Below, piece after piece: positions 56,818 to 64,000 of a DNA stretch of 64,000 nucleotides. The stretch comes from Pseudothioclava arenosa (lineage in GTDB: Bacteria > Pseudomonadota > Alphaproteobacteria > Rhodobacterales > Rhodobacteraceae): assembly GCF_002358085.1 (NCBI RefSeq), contig NZ_NTJD01000003.1, positions 62,001-126,000 on the forward strand, written 5' to 3'. Every line of letters begins with the position of its first letter. The stretch's first letter is position 1. The notes under the pieces are model-generated. The model saw only the letters and a list, made by a program, of their open reading frames with translations. It was not told where the DNA came from and ran no database searches. A program made the translations under genes and the position numbers.

Positions 56818-57563
56818 GCGGAACCGGAACGCTTCTGGAAGTCTCGGGGATCTCGGTCACCTTCGACGGGTTCCGCGCGATCAACAACCTCAGCTTCAGC
56901 ATCGGCGCCTCCGAGCTGCGCGCGATCATCGGCCCGAATGGCGCCGGCAAGACGACCTTCATGGATATCGTCACAGGCAAGACCTCGCCCGACGAGGGCT
57001 CGGTGCTCTGGGGCGAAATGAGCCAGAACCTGTTGCGCATGAACGAGGCACAGATCGCGCGCGTTGGCATCGGCCGCAAGTTCCAGCGCCCGACGGTGTT
57101 CGAAGATCAATCCGTCGCCGAAAACCTTCTGATGGCGCTCAAGGCCGCGCGCGCGCCCTGGCGGGTGCTGTTCTGGCGCCCGGGCGCGGGCGATCACGCG
57201 CGCGTCGAGGCGCTGGCGGCGCAGGTGGGCCTCGGCGACGCGCTCGAACGCAAGTCGGGCGAGCTTAGCCACGGGCAGAAGCAATGGCTGGAAATCGGCA
57301 TGCTGCTGGCACAGGAGCCCAAGCTCCTGCTGGTCGACGAGCCCGCCGCCGGCATGACGCTGGCCGAACGTGAACAGACCACGGCCCTCCTGGTCGATCT
57401 GTCCAAGACCCGCGCGGTGGTGGTGGTCGAGCATGACATGGAATTCGTGCGCCGCCTGAACTGCAAGGTCACGGTGCTGCACGAAGGCTCGGTCCTCGCC
57501 GAAGGTTCGCTCGACCACGTGACGGCGAATCCGAAAGTCATCGAAGTTTATCTGGGGCGCTGA
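56814..57563 (+). CDS. urtD: Urea ABC transporter, ATP-binding protein UrtD
   Basis: A 249-residue LivG-type ATPase: Walker A GPNGAGKTT, signature variant LSHGQKQWLEIGMLL, Walker B LLLVDEPAAGM, switch His in VVVEHDMEFV. The SHGQKQW signature is typical of UrtD. Confidence 0.95.
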   Translation: MSGTGTLLEVSGISVTFDGFRAINNLSFSIGASELRAIIGPNGAGKTTFMDIVTGKTSPDEGSVLWGEMSQNLLRMNEAQIARVGIGRKFQRPTVFEDQSVAENLLMALKAARAPWRVLFWRPGAGDHARVEALAAQVGLGDALERKSGELSHGQKQWLEIGMLLAQEPKLLLVDEPAAGMTLAEREQTTALLVDLSKTRAVVVVEHDMEFVRRLNCKVTVLHEGSVLAEGSLDHVTANPKVIEVYLGR

Positions 57564-57564
57564 C

Positions 57565-58260
57565 ATGCTGAAAACTCAAGGATTGACGCTCCATTACGGC
57601 GGCTCGCAGATCCTCTACGGGATCGACATGGAGGCCCGCGCGGGCGAGGTGACCTGCATCATGGGCACCAATGGCGTGGGCAAGACCTCGCTGCTGAAGG
57701 CGATCGCGGGCACCAAGATCCGCTCGGGCGGCGAGATCACGCTCGATGGCGCGCCCGTGGGCAAGGTGGCGCCGCAGGAAATGGCGAAACGCGGCCTAGG
57801 CTACGTGCCGCAAGGCCGGATGATCTTTCCGCTGCTGACCGTGCAGGAAAACATGGAAACCGCCTTTGCCTGCCTGCCGCGCTCCGAGCATTTCATCCCC
57901 GACGAAATCTACGAGCTCTTCCCGATCCTCAAGGAATTCCTGCATCGTCGCGGCGGCGACCTCTCGGGCGGGCAGCAACAACAGCTGGCCATCGCGCGTG
58001 CGATGCTGATGAAGCCCAAGGTGCTCCTGCTCGACGAGCCGACCGAGGGCATCCAGCCCAACATCATCCAGCAGATCGGCCGCGTGATCAGCTACCTGCG
58101 CGAAAAGGGCGACATGGCGATCATCCTCGTCGAGCAGTATTTCGACTTCGCGCACGACCTCGGCGATCGTTTCTACGTGCTCAAACGCGGGGCGGTCGCG
58201 ATGGAAGGCACCAAGCAATCTCTGACGCGGGAAAGCCTGCGCGAAGTGGTCAGCGTCTGA
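57565..58260 (+). CDS. urtE: Urea ABC transporter, ATP-binding protein UrtE
   Basis: A 231-residue LivF-type ATPase: Walker A GTNGVGKTS, signature LSGGQQQQLAIARAM, Walker B LLLDEPTEGIQPNII, switch region VEQYFDF. It ends the urt operon; repeat copy G follows. Confidence 0.95.
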   Translation: MLKTQGLTLHYGGSQILYGIDMEARAGEVTCIMGTNGVGKTSLLKAIAGTKIRSGGEITLDGAPVGKVAPQEMAKRGLGYVPQGRMIFPLLTVQENMETAFACLPRSEHFIPDEIYELFPILKEFLHRRGGDLSGGQQQQLAIARAMLMKPKVLLLDEPTEGIQPNIIQQIGRVISYLREKGDMAIILVEQYFDFAHDLGDRFYVLKRGAVAMEGTKQSLTRESLREVVSV

Positions 58261-58320
58261 GCCTGCGGCCTCTGTGGAATGCGTATTTGGGCCAAGAAGA
58301 AACCCTAGGGGCTTTCTCCG

Positions 58321-58396
58321 GCCCCTTCACTGAGCCGAAAATACTCCGGGGGTGAATTTTCCGTAGGAAAAGAGGGGGCAGCGCCCCCTCAGGGCC
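58321..58396. repeat. Intergenic palindromic repeat, copy G between convergent genes
   Basis: CCCCTTCACTGAGCCGAAAA, TACTCCGGGGGTGAATTTTC and GGGGGCAGCGCCCCC. Nearly identical to the right arm of copy E. Confidence 0.8.
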
Positions 58397-59599
58397 TCAG
58401 CGCACGCCAAGCCCCGCCTTCATCAGGGTCTTGCGCACCGGCCCCAGCGAATAGAGCGCCCCCAGAACGCCCGCGCGCAGGTCGCGTAGCGGGCGCGCCT
58501 CGACCATCGAGGCGCGGTTCAGCAGGTCGATCCCGATCTCGCGGGCCTTCACCTCGGGCCAGCGGCGCCGGTTGTAGGCCGCGAGCATCGCAGGCTCGCC
58601 GATATGGGCGGGGTCCTTCTGACACAGCTCGAGCAGGCAGGTCAGGTCGGCCAGCGACATGTTCAGCCCCTGCGCCCCGATCGGCGGGATGACATGGGCG
58701 GCCTCGGCGATCAGCGCCACGCGCTGCGCGGTGAAGCGCTCGGCGATCTGGGTCATCATCGGCCAGACCGAGCGGCGCGTGGCCAGCGTGAGCGGCCCCA
58801 GGATGCCGGTCGAGCGTGCGTTCATCTCGGCTTCGAATTCGGGGACGGGCAGGGCGGCGAGGCGGTCGGCCTCGGGGCCGCGCTCCATCCAGACGATGGC
58901 CGAGCTGTGCAGTCCGTCGCGATCAGGCAGAGGCACCAGCGTGAAGGGGCCGCCCGAGCGGTGGATCTCGGTCGAGACGTTGTGATGCGGCTCGGGATGG
59001 GTCACGGCGAAGGCCAGCGCCTTCTGGCCGTAGCGCGTGGTTTTCACGCGCAGGCCCGCAGCCTCGCGGATGAAGGAGTTGCGCCCGTCGGCGGCCACCA
59101 CGAGGCGCGCATGAACGCGCGTGCCGTCCGAGAGCGTCACCTCGGCGCCCGCCTCGCGGGTGATCAGCCCCGCGGTCGCGACGCCCGCGCGAAAATCGAC
59201 GAGCGGCAGTTCCGCCAGCCGCGCCACCATTTCGCGGCGCAACAGCCAGTTCTGCAGGTTCCAGCCGAAGGGCAGGTCCGAGAGCTCAGAAGCGTTGAAA
59301 TCGCGCGTCAGCCGCGCCTCGGGCTTTTCGCCGCCCGCGTCGATGATCCGCATGATCTGCAAGGGCGCCGCATAGGGTTCAAGCCGCGCCCAGAGCCCTG
59401 CGGCTTCCAGAACGCCGCGCGAGGGATGCAGGAAGGCCGTGGTGCGCATGTCGGCGCCAGCTTCGGCCTCGGAGGTCACCGGCGGCGCCGGGTCCACGCA
59501 GAGCGTGCGGAAGCCAGAAGCACCAAAGACGGCCGCTGCGGTCAGCCCCGCAACGCCGCCTCCGGAAATGAGGATATCGGTGTCGATCACGTCGCTCAT
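58397..59599 (-). CDS. UbiH/UbiF/COQ6-family FAD monooxygenase
   Basis: A 400-residue flavoprotein hydroxylase. FAD motif ILISGGGVAGLTAAAVF at the N-terminus, the DG motif in LVVAADGRNSFIREAAG, and the second FAD motif RVALIAEAAHVIPPIGAQGL (usually GDAAH; here EAAH). Members hydroxylate the ubiquinone ring. ATG 59599 has GGAG at a good distance, unlike 59608. Which ring carbon is modified cannot be told. Confidence 0.8.
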   Translation of the reverse strand: MSDVIDTDILISGGGVAGLTAAAVFGASGFRTLCVDPAPPVTSEAEAGADMRTTAFLHPSRGVLEAAGLWARLEPYAAPLQIMRIIDAGGEKPEARLTRDFNASELSDLPFGWNLQNWLLRREMVARLAELPLVDFRAGVATAGLITREAGAEVTLSDGTRVHARLVVAADGRNSFIREAAGLRVKTTRYGQKALAFAVTHPEPHHNVSTEIHRSGGPFTLVPLPDRDGLHSSAIVWMERGPEADRLAALPVPEFEAEMNARSTGILGPLTLATRRSVWPMMTQIAERFTAQRVALIAEAAHVIPPIGAQGLNMSLADLTCLLELCQKDPAHIGEPAMLAAYNRRRWPEVKAREIGIDLLNRASMVEARPLRDLRAGVLGALYSLGPVRKTLMKAGLGVR

Positions 59600-59667
59600 G
59601 TGGCTCATCTCCGTCTCCGTTCCGGCGCCATATTAACGCCCGGCAAGCAGAAGGCCAGAGCGTCGGA

Positions 59668-59850
59668 TCAGCTGCCGGCGGTCATCACCACGAGCAGGGC
59701 CATCATGACCCAGGTCGCGATTACGCCCCACATGATCAGGCCGCCGAGGCCGAAGACCACGGTCGCGCCAGCGGCGGTCGCGATCAGGAAAAGAGCGATG
59801 ATCCAGGCGGTGCTGGACTTGACGGGGGCGGTGGCGTGATCAGCGGCCAT
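59668..59850 (-). CDS. Small two-helix membrane protein
   Basis: A 60-residue protein: a hydrophilic N-terminus (MAADHATAPVKSST), then two hydrophobic helices (AWIIALFLIATAAGATVVFG and MWGVIATWVMMALLVVMTAG). GGGAG lies upstream of the ATG. Function unknown; size and pattern recall small respiratory-complex subunits, without firm evidence. Confidence 0.6.
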   Translation of the reverse strand: MAADHATAPVKSSTAWIIALFLIATAAGATVVFGLGGLIMWGVIATWVMMALLVVMTAGS

Positions 59851-59982
59851 TTAGAATCTCCCTATGGATGATCGTTCCAAGAACTTCGGGCTCTCTTAGC
59901 GGTCAGGCGCCTAAAAAGCATGGATTATACGTGAGCCAAATTGTCGCAGTTGCTGCGCTGCGGCGAAAAGGCAACAGCCGAC

Positions 59983-60663
59983 TCAGAGGCGCAGGCGCGC
60001 GAGGAATGCCGCAAGGTCATCCGTGTGGTGATGGATATGCGCCGGCGGCTCGGCCAGCGGCTCGGGTGCGACATGGACACAGCGCATTCCCAGCGCATGC
60101 GGATGGGCAAGGTTGCGCGGGTCGTCCTCGAACATCGCGGCCTGACCGGGCGTGACCCCCGCGCGGGCAAAGACCGTGTCGAAGGCCTGCGCGTGGGGCT
60201 TGGGGTGGAACTCGGCATGTTCGACGCCATAAACCCCGTCGAAAATCCCCGACAGCCCGCGCGCCGCCAGAACCCGCTCGGCATAGGGCGCGCAGCCGTT
60301 GGTATAAACGATCTTGCGCCCGGGCAGGGCCTCAATCTCGGCGCGCAGGGCCGGATCGGGGCGCAGATGCGCCAGCGAGATATCATGCACATCGCTCAGA
60401 TAGGGGCCCGGGTCGACGCCATGCTCATGCATCAGCCCCGCCAGCGTCGTGCCGTAAAGCCGCCAGTAATGGTCGCGCAGGTGGTCGGCCTCGTCGTGCC
60501 CGACCTTGAGCGCGCGCATCACGAAATCGGTCATCCGGATCTCGATCTGGTCGAACAGCCGCGCCGAGGGCGGATAGAGCGTGTTGTCGAGGTCGAAAAC
60601 CCAGTCTCGTACGATCGAAAAATCGAGCGGCGGGCGATGCGTCGGGGCGGCAGAGTGGTCCAT
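59983..60663 (-). CDS. HAD-family pyrimidine 5'-nucleotidase (SDT1/YjjG-like)
   Basis: A 226-residue HAD subfamily IA hydrolase: nucleophile D24 and acid D26 in VFDLDNTLYP, motif II in IVYTNGC, the Lys in EFHPKPHAQAF, and motif III in MFEDDPRNL. LYPPSARLFDQIEIRM is typical of the pyrimidine nucleotidase group. Its ATG lies six bases after a -10 element, so its mRNA may be leaderless. Confidence 0.85.
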   Translation of the reverse strand: MDHSAAPTHRPPLDFSIVRDWVFDLDNTLYPPSARLFDQIEIRMTDFVMRALKVGHDEADHLRDHYWRLYGTTLAGLMHEHGVDPGPYLSDVHDISLAHLRPDPALRAEIEALPGRKIVYTNGCAPYAERVLAARGLSGIFDGVYGVEHAEFHPKPHAQAFDTVFARAGVTPGQAAMFEDDPRNLAHPHALGMRCVHVAPEPLAEPPAHIHHHTDDLAAFLARLRL

Positions 60664-60669
60664 CGCGCG

Positions 60670-60698
60670 AGCCTAGCGCTGCCTCTGCGGCGGGGCAA
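60670..60698 (-). promoter_or_regulatory. Promoter of the HAD gene, predicting a leaderless mRNA
   Basis: On the minus strand TTGCCC (60698-60693), 17 bases, TAGGCT (60675-60670), then CGCGCG and the ATG. The seventh base after the -10 is the A of the start codon. Confidence 0.55.
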
Positions 60699-60714
60699 TG
60701 GGGCGCAGGGGCGC

Positions 60715-60743
60715 TTGTCTCTCGGGCGGGCCGGTCCTAATGT
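60715..60743 (+). promoter_or_regulatory. Promoter of the GntR regulator gene
   Basis: TTGTCT (60715-60720), 17 bases, TAATGT (60738-60743), 34 bases upstream of the ATG at 60778. Divergent from the HAD promoter. Confidence 0.55.
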
Positions 60744-60777
60744 GCTCCATCGGACTGGCAAGCGCGACGGAGGAGCG

Positions 60778-61413
60778 ATGCAGAAGGACGCCTATACCCT
60801 GATCCTCGAGGCGATCGACAGCGGGATCTACCGCCCCGGCGATCGGCTGGTGGAATCGGAGCTGGCGGAACGCTTCGGCGTCTCGCGAACGCCGGTGCGC
60901 GAAGCCCTGCAACGGCTCGAAACACAATCGATGCTGGCCCGCGATGGTCGCTCGCTGATCGTGGCCTCGCTCGATCACAACCAACTCGCCGAGCTGTACG
61001 TCGTGCGTGCCGAGCTCGAAGCCCTCGCCGCGCGGCTGGCGGCGAAACACGCCGCCCCCGAAGAGATCGCGGTGCTGCAGGAAATGATCGACGAAGACCA
61101 CGGCAAGCTTGGCGATCCGGCGGCGCTCAGCCGCGCCAACCGCCGCTTCCACCATCAGATCCATCTCGCCTCGCACAACCGTTATCTCGTGCAACAGCTC
61201 GACCTCGTGCACCGCTCGATGGCGCTCCTCGCGACGACCTCGCTCGCGGTCGAGGGCCGGGGCACCGCCGCGCTCGACGAGCATCAGGCCATTGTCGATG
61301 CGATCCGCGCGGGCGATGGCGAGGCGGCGGCCGGCGCGCTGCGCGCCCATATCTCGAAAGCCTTCGAAACCCGCCTCAAGCACGACGCAGGCTCCGACGC
61401 GAAGCCCGGCTGA
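60778..61413 (+). CDS. GntR-family regulator, FadR/FCD subfamily
   Basis: A 211-residue repressor-type protein: winged helix at 5-65 (GDRLVESELAERFGVSRTPV, REALQRLETQSML), then the FCD helical ligand domain with metal-type residues (RANRRFHHQIHLASHN, DEHQAIVDAIRAGD). GGAGGAG precedes the ATG. No obvious metabolic operon adjoins it, so its effector is unknown. Confidence 0.88.
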   Translation: MQKDAYTLILEAIDSGIYRPGDRLVESELAERFGVSRTPVREALQRLETQSMLARDGRSLIVASLDHNQLAELYVVRAELEALAARLAAKHAAPEEIAVLQEMIDEDHGKLGDPAALSRANRRFHHQIHLASHNRYLVQQLDLVHRSMALLATTSLAVEGRGTAALDEHQAIVDAIRAGDGEAAAGALRAHISKAFETRLKHDAGSDAKPG

Positions 61414-61463
61414 GCCCCTTCATTTTGCCAGAAATATCCCGGGGTCCGGGGCAGGGCCCCGGT
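61414..61463. repeat. Intergenic palindromic repeat, copy H (TTTTGCC subtype)
   Basis: CCCCTTCATTTTGCCAGAAA, TATCCCGGGG and GGGGCAGGGCCCC between the convergent GntR and glycosyltransferase genes. Confidence 0.65.
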
Positions 61464-61483
61464 CGCGGGCTTGGCCTTGACGC

Positions 61484-63520
61484 TCAGTCGATCTGGGGCG
61501 CGACCGGCACGCGCGCGGGCGCAGGCGGCGGCGCGCTGGCCGCAAGAATGTCGCCCACCATCCCCGAGCGCGACCGCGGCTGATGCGGCGCCACCGTGTC
61601 GAAGACGCCATGCACGGTCTTGTCCCAGTAGAAGGGCTTGGCAATCACCTCATACAGCGCCTTCCAGCCCGCCAATGCCGCGAGCGGAAAATAGAAATGC
61701 AGGCTCGGCACCCAGGGTATCAGGTGGCGATGGCCGCGCCCGCGCACCGCCCAGAGCCCGAGCGCGATATTCACCGCCTCGCTCAGCGCGAAAAAGCTCA
61801 TGTTCGCATACAGGAAAGGCTTCGACATCAGCGCCTCGACCGGGTGCCAGATGCCCAGCGGGATCAGCCACATCGACCAGAACAGCGGCGCAAAGACGAA
61901 TTGCGTGAGCGCGCCGAGGATCAGAACCTGCACGCCAAAGAACCGCTTCGGCCCCAGCTCGCGCCAGAGCCGCGCGGGGTTGCGCATATGCACCGCCCAG
62001 GTCATCGCATAGCCCTTCAGCCAGCGCGAGCGCTGCTTGATCCAGGGCAGGGTGCGGCAGTTGGCCTCTTCGTGGGTGACGGTGTCGACCAGCTCGGTGC
62101 GCAGCCCGTGGCGCGCGAGGCGGATGCCGAGGTCCGCATCTTCGGTGACGTTATGCGCGTCCCATCCCCCCAGCGCCTCCAGCGCCGCGCGGCGAAAGAA
62201 CAGCGTCGTGCCGCCGAGCGGGATCACGAAGCCCAGCCGCGCGATGCCGGGCAGGAACACCCGGAACCAGGCAGCGTATTCGATGGTGAAGCAGCGCGCG
62301 AGCCAGTTGGTGCGCGGGTTGTAGTAATCGAGCCGCCCCTGCAGGCAGGCGACCTCTGGGGCGGCATGGGCGAAGTGGCGCGCGACTTTGTGGAGTTGCT
62401 CGGGCTCGGGCGCGTCTTCGGCGTCATAGACCCCGATGATCGTGCCGCGGCAGAAGCTCAGCGCATAGTTCAGCGCGCGCGGCTTGGTCTGGATCGGGCC
62501 GGTCGGCACCGTCACCACCCGCATCCAGCGTGGCAGCCGGCTTTGCGCCAGCGCGTTGCGCGTCATCAGGTCGTCTTCTTCGACCACCAGCAGGATATCC
62601 AGCAGCTCGCGCGGATAGTCGAGCCGCCCGAGCCGCTCAATCAACCGCCCGGCGATGTCGCGTTCATGGAACAGCGGCACCATCACCGAGATGATCGGCA
62701 GGCGGGGCAGGGGCCGCGCAGGCGCTTGCTGCCGGCTCAGGTGGCGGGCGCGAAACTCGGCCAGGAAGGCCGCGGTCTTGAGCCCCTGCGACAGCACCAG
62801 CGTCAGCATCAGCCAGCCGAAGAGCAGCGCAAACACCTCGATCGGCGCCAGCATCAGCCCGATCAGCGCGAGGCTCAGCACCGCCAGCGCCAGCCGCGAG
62901 GCGCGCGCTTCGTTGCGCGTACGGCAGGACTTCTCTGGATCGACCTTGGTCTCGGCACGGCGGATCAGCGCGGTCTGGCGCCGCGCCAGCAGGCTGTCGT
63001 GGATGTCGCGCTCGGGGGCGAGCACCATGCGATAGGGCGCGAACCGTGCGGGCAGGCGGGCGCGCAGCGCGGCGAAGTCTTCGGGGCGCGCGGTGGCGAT
63101 CAGCGTCGTGCCGCCGATCTGGCGCCACGGAACCATGCTCTCGGTCAGGCAGGTTTCGGGGCCGATCGCGTCGATCAGGCGCGGATCGGGGGCCTCGGCG
63201 TAAAGGTCGACTACCGCGGCCTTCCATTGCCGCGCGAGCCCCGCCATCAGCGCGGTTTCCGTCACCCAGCCATGGGCCAGCAGGATGTCGCCCAGCCGCA
63301 CGTCCTGCCGGTTGCGGATCGCCAGCGCCTTGAGCAGGTCGCCGGGGCTGATCGCCTCCATCTCAAGCAGGATCTGACCCAGCGGCGTGCGCCCGGGCTG
63401 GGGGCGGGGCGTCGTGGTCTCGGTGGAGGTCAGGCCGGGGCGGTTGAGAAAGACCGAAAGCGAAATCGGCGCGGCCTCGGCGTTGAGGCTCGGAACGATT
63501 CTGTGCTGCGCGTCGGCCAT
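61484..63520 (-). CDS. GT2 glycosyltransferase with N-terminal MshEN (c-di-GMP-binding) domain
   Basis: A 678-residue protein. Residues 46-98 hold two 24-residue MshEN motifs with the standard 5-residue spacer; the second (R75-L-G-77 ... G84 ... L91 ... L95 ... Q98) matches the full pattern RLG-x2-hh-x2-G-hh-x4-L-x3-L-x2-Q, and the first is looser. Two helices (about 208-250) lead to a GT-A domain: VYDAED (D366, D369), VTEDAD (459-462), and Q496-R-S-R-W500 as QxxRW. Three or more C-terminal helices follow, as in processive synthases. It may make an exopolysaccharide under c-di-GMP control; the product is unknown. Confidence 0.85.
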   Translation of the reverse strand: MADAQHRIVPSLNAEAAPISLSVFLNRPGLTSTETTTPRPQPGRTPLGQILLEMEAISPGDLLKALAIRNRQDVRLGDILLAHGWVTETALMAGLARQWKAAVVDLYAEAPDPRLIDAIGPETCLTESMVPWRQIGGTTLIATARPEDFAALRARLPARFAPYRMVLAPERDIHDSLLARRQTALIRRAETKVDPEKSCRTRNEARASRLALAVLSLALIGLMLAPIEVFALLFGWLMLTLVLSQGLKTAAFLAEFRARHLSRQQAPARPLPRLPIISVMVPLFHERDIAGRLIERLGRLDYPRELLDILLVVEEDDLMTRNALAQSRLPRWMRVVTVPTGPIQTKPRALNYALSFCRGTIIGVYDAEDAPEPEQLHKVARHFAHAAPEVACLQGRLDYYNPRTNWLARCFTIEYAAWFRVFLPGIARLGFVIPLGGTTLFFRRAALEALGGWDAHNVTEDADLGIRLARHGLRTELVDTVTHEEANCRTLPWIKQRSRWLKGYAMTWAVHMRNPARLWRELGPKRFFGVQVLILGALTQFVFAPLFWSMWLIPLGIWHPVEALMSKPFLYANMSFFALSEAVNIALGLWAVRGRGHRHLIPWVPSLHFYFPLAALAGWKALYEVIAKPFYWDKTVHGVFDTVAPHQPRSRSGMVGDILAASAPPPAPARVPVAPQID

Positions 63521-63562
63521 GGCTCGCCCCCGATTAACCTTGGCAGAGTGACGATGCGAAGG

Positions 63563-63578
63563 TTAATGGCGCGTTAAC
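63563..63578. promoter_or_regulatory. CtrA-type site upstream of the MshEN-GT2 gene
   Basis: TTAA (63563-63566), seven bases, TTAAC (63574-63578), matching TTAA-N7-TTAAC. It lies 43-58 bases upstream of the ATG at 63520. Further TTAA half-sites occur at 63534 and 63650. Confidence 0.6.
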
Positions 63579-63661
63579 GAAACCGGGCAAATCCACGACC
63601 ATCGCGCGGCTTTCGCCGCGGCGACGGAACGTGTCACGAACGTTTGGTTAATGGGGCGCGA

Positions 63662-64000
63662 TCAGCCGGCCTTGCGCGCGCGCATCGCCTGGGCAAAGCG
63701 CTCGAACAGGTAGAAGCTGTCTTGCGGGCCGGGGCTCGCTTCGGGGTGGTGCTGCACCGAGAAGACCGGGCGGTCGTTCATCTTGATACCGCAGTTCGAG
63801 CCATCGAACAGCGAGACATGGGTCTCGGCCACGCCCTCGGGCAAGGTCTGCGCATCGACCGCGAACCCGTGGTTCATCGAGGTGATCTCGACCTTGCCGG
63901 TCTCGGTGTCTTTCACCGGGTGGTTCGCGCCGTGGTGGCCGTGGTTCATCTTGATCGTGGTCGCCCCCAGCGCCAGCGCCAGCATCTGGTGGCCAAGGCA
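63662..64000 (-). CDS. carA: Carbamoyl-phosphate synthase small subunit, C-terminal part
   Basis: The last 112 residues; the gene begins outside the window. The fragment opens exactly at the amidotransferase nucleophile (CLGHQ at bases 64000-63986) and includes [15 protein letters not shown] and the His-Glu pair in [13 protein letters not shown]. It hydrolyses glutamine to supply ammonia to CarB for arginine and pyrimidine synthesis. Confidence 0.95.
   Translation of the reverse strand, partial: CLGHQMLALALGATTIKMNHGHHGANHPVKDTETGKVEITSMNHGFAVDAQTLPEGVAETHVSLFDGSNCGIKMNDRPVFSVQHHPEASPGPQDSFYLFERFAQAMRARKAG

Noticed and set aside
58397-59599. EAAH instead of GDAAH in the second FAD motif of the UbiH-like protein as evidence of inactivation
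   Set aside because: The substitution is modest and the rest of the motif is intact; some family members vary here.
61583-63577. A 664-residue frame opposite the glycosyltransferase
   Set aside because: Antisense shadow; the opposite strand has complete catalytic motifs and a promoter region.

Overview
The window is high-GC alphaproteobacterial chromosome, most likely Rhodobacteraceae/Paracoccaceae (Rhodobacter-, Thioclava- or Paracoccus-like). This rests on the gene content and order (split his cluster, glyQ-DUF-glyS-ppdK-like, urtABCDE with ureDABCEFG, folB-folP-glmM), the very high coding density, promoters of the form TTGnnn-N16/17-TAnnnT, and two perfect CtrA-type sites. I see no phage, transposase, CRISPR array or plasmid gene. 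No gene-free stretch exceeds 300 bases. The genes read as vertically inherited core and metabolic genes.

Layout. 1-5.9 kb: start of a Kef-type antiporter, a 1034-residue Pro/Glu-rich membrane protein resembling GspL/PilM plus PilP, and two coupled hypothetical genes. 5.9-11.3 kb: metY, an outer-membrane barrel gene behind a CtrA site, a glycosyltransferase-like gene, tRNA-Tyr, rlmB, a possible sRNA, and a CoA-binding protein. 11.3-20.3 kb (all minus): a polar amino-acid type ABC transporter, two glutamine-synthetase-like ligases, a class I amidotransferase, an unlisted 47-residue membrane protein, a PuuB-like oxidase and a LysE exporter. Together these look like uptake and gamma-glutamylated breakdown of a polyamine or amine. 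20.4-25.8 kb: TerB, twin DUF1330 genes, the his genes hisE/F/A/H/B in several transcription units, and two identical tRNA-Gly genes. 26-33 kb: pyruvate carboxylase, TrkH, and a secreted SPOR/peptidoglycan-binding protein with a dead protease domain. 33-39.3 kb: glyQ, a DUF gene, glyS, and a PPDK-like protein whose ATP-grasp part is degenerate. 39.5-46.1 kb: cell-wall hydrolase, folB fusion, folP, glmM, ilvC and a pair of Lrp regulators. 46.2-58.3 kb: complete urease operon and urea ABC transporter. 58.4-64 kb: UbiH-type hydroxylase, small membrane protein, HAD nucleotidase, GntR regulator, a MshEN-GT2 fusion, and the 3' end of carA.

The most unusual items are: (1) the GT2 glycosyltransferase carrying a tandem MshEN (c-di-GMP-binding) signature, placed behind a perfect TTAA-N7-TTAAC site; (2) the PPDK-like protein with a degraded ATP domain but an intact phospho-His and PEP barrel; (3) the secreted triad-less protease homologue; (4) an eight-copy intergenic palindromic repeat family that always abuts a gene 3' end; (5) three palindromes in front of the urease operon. 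All functional assignments come from reading the sequence; no database search was run.
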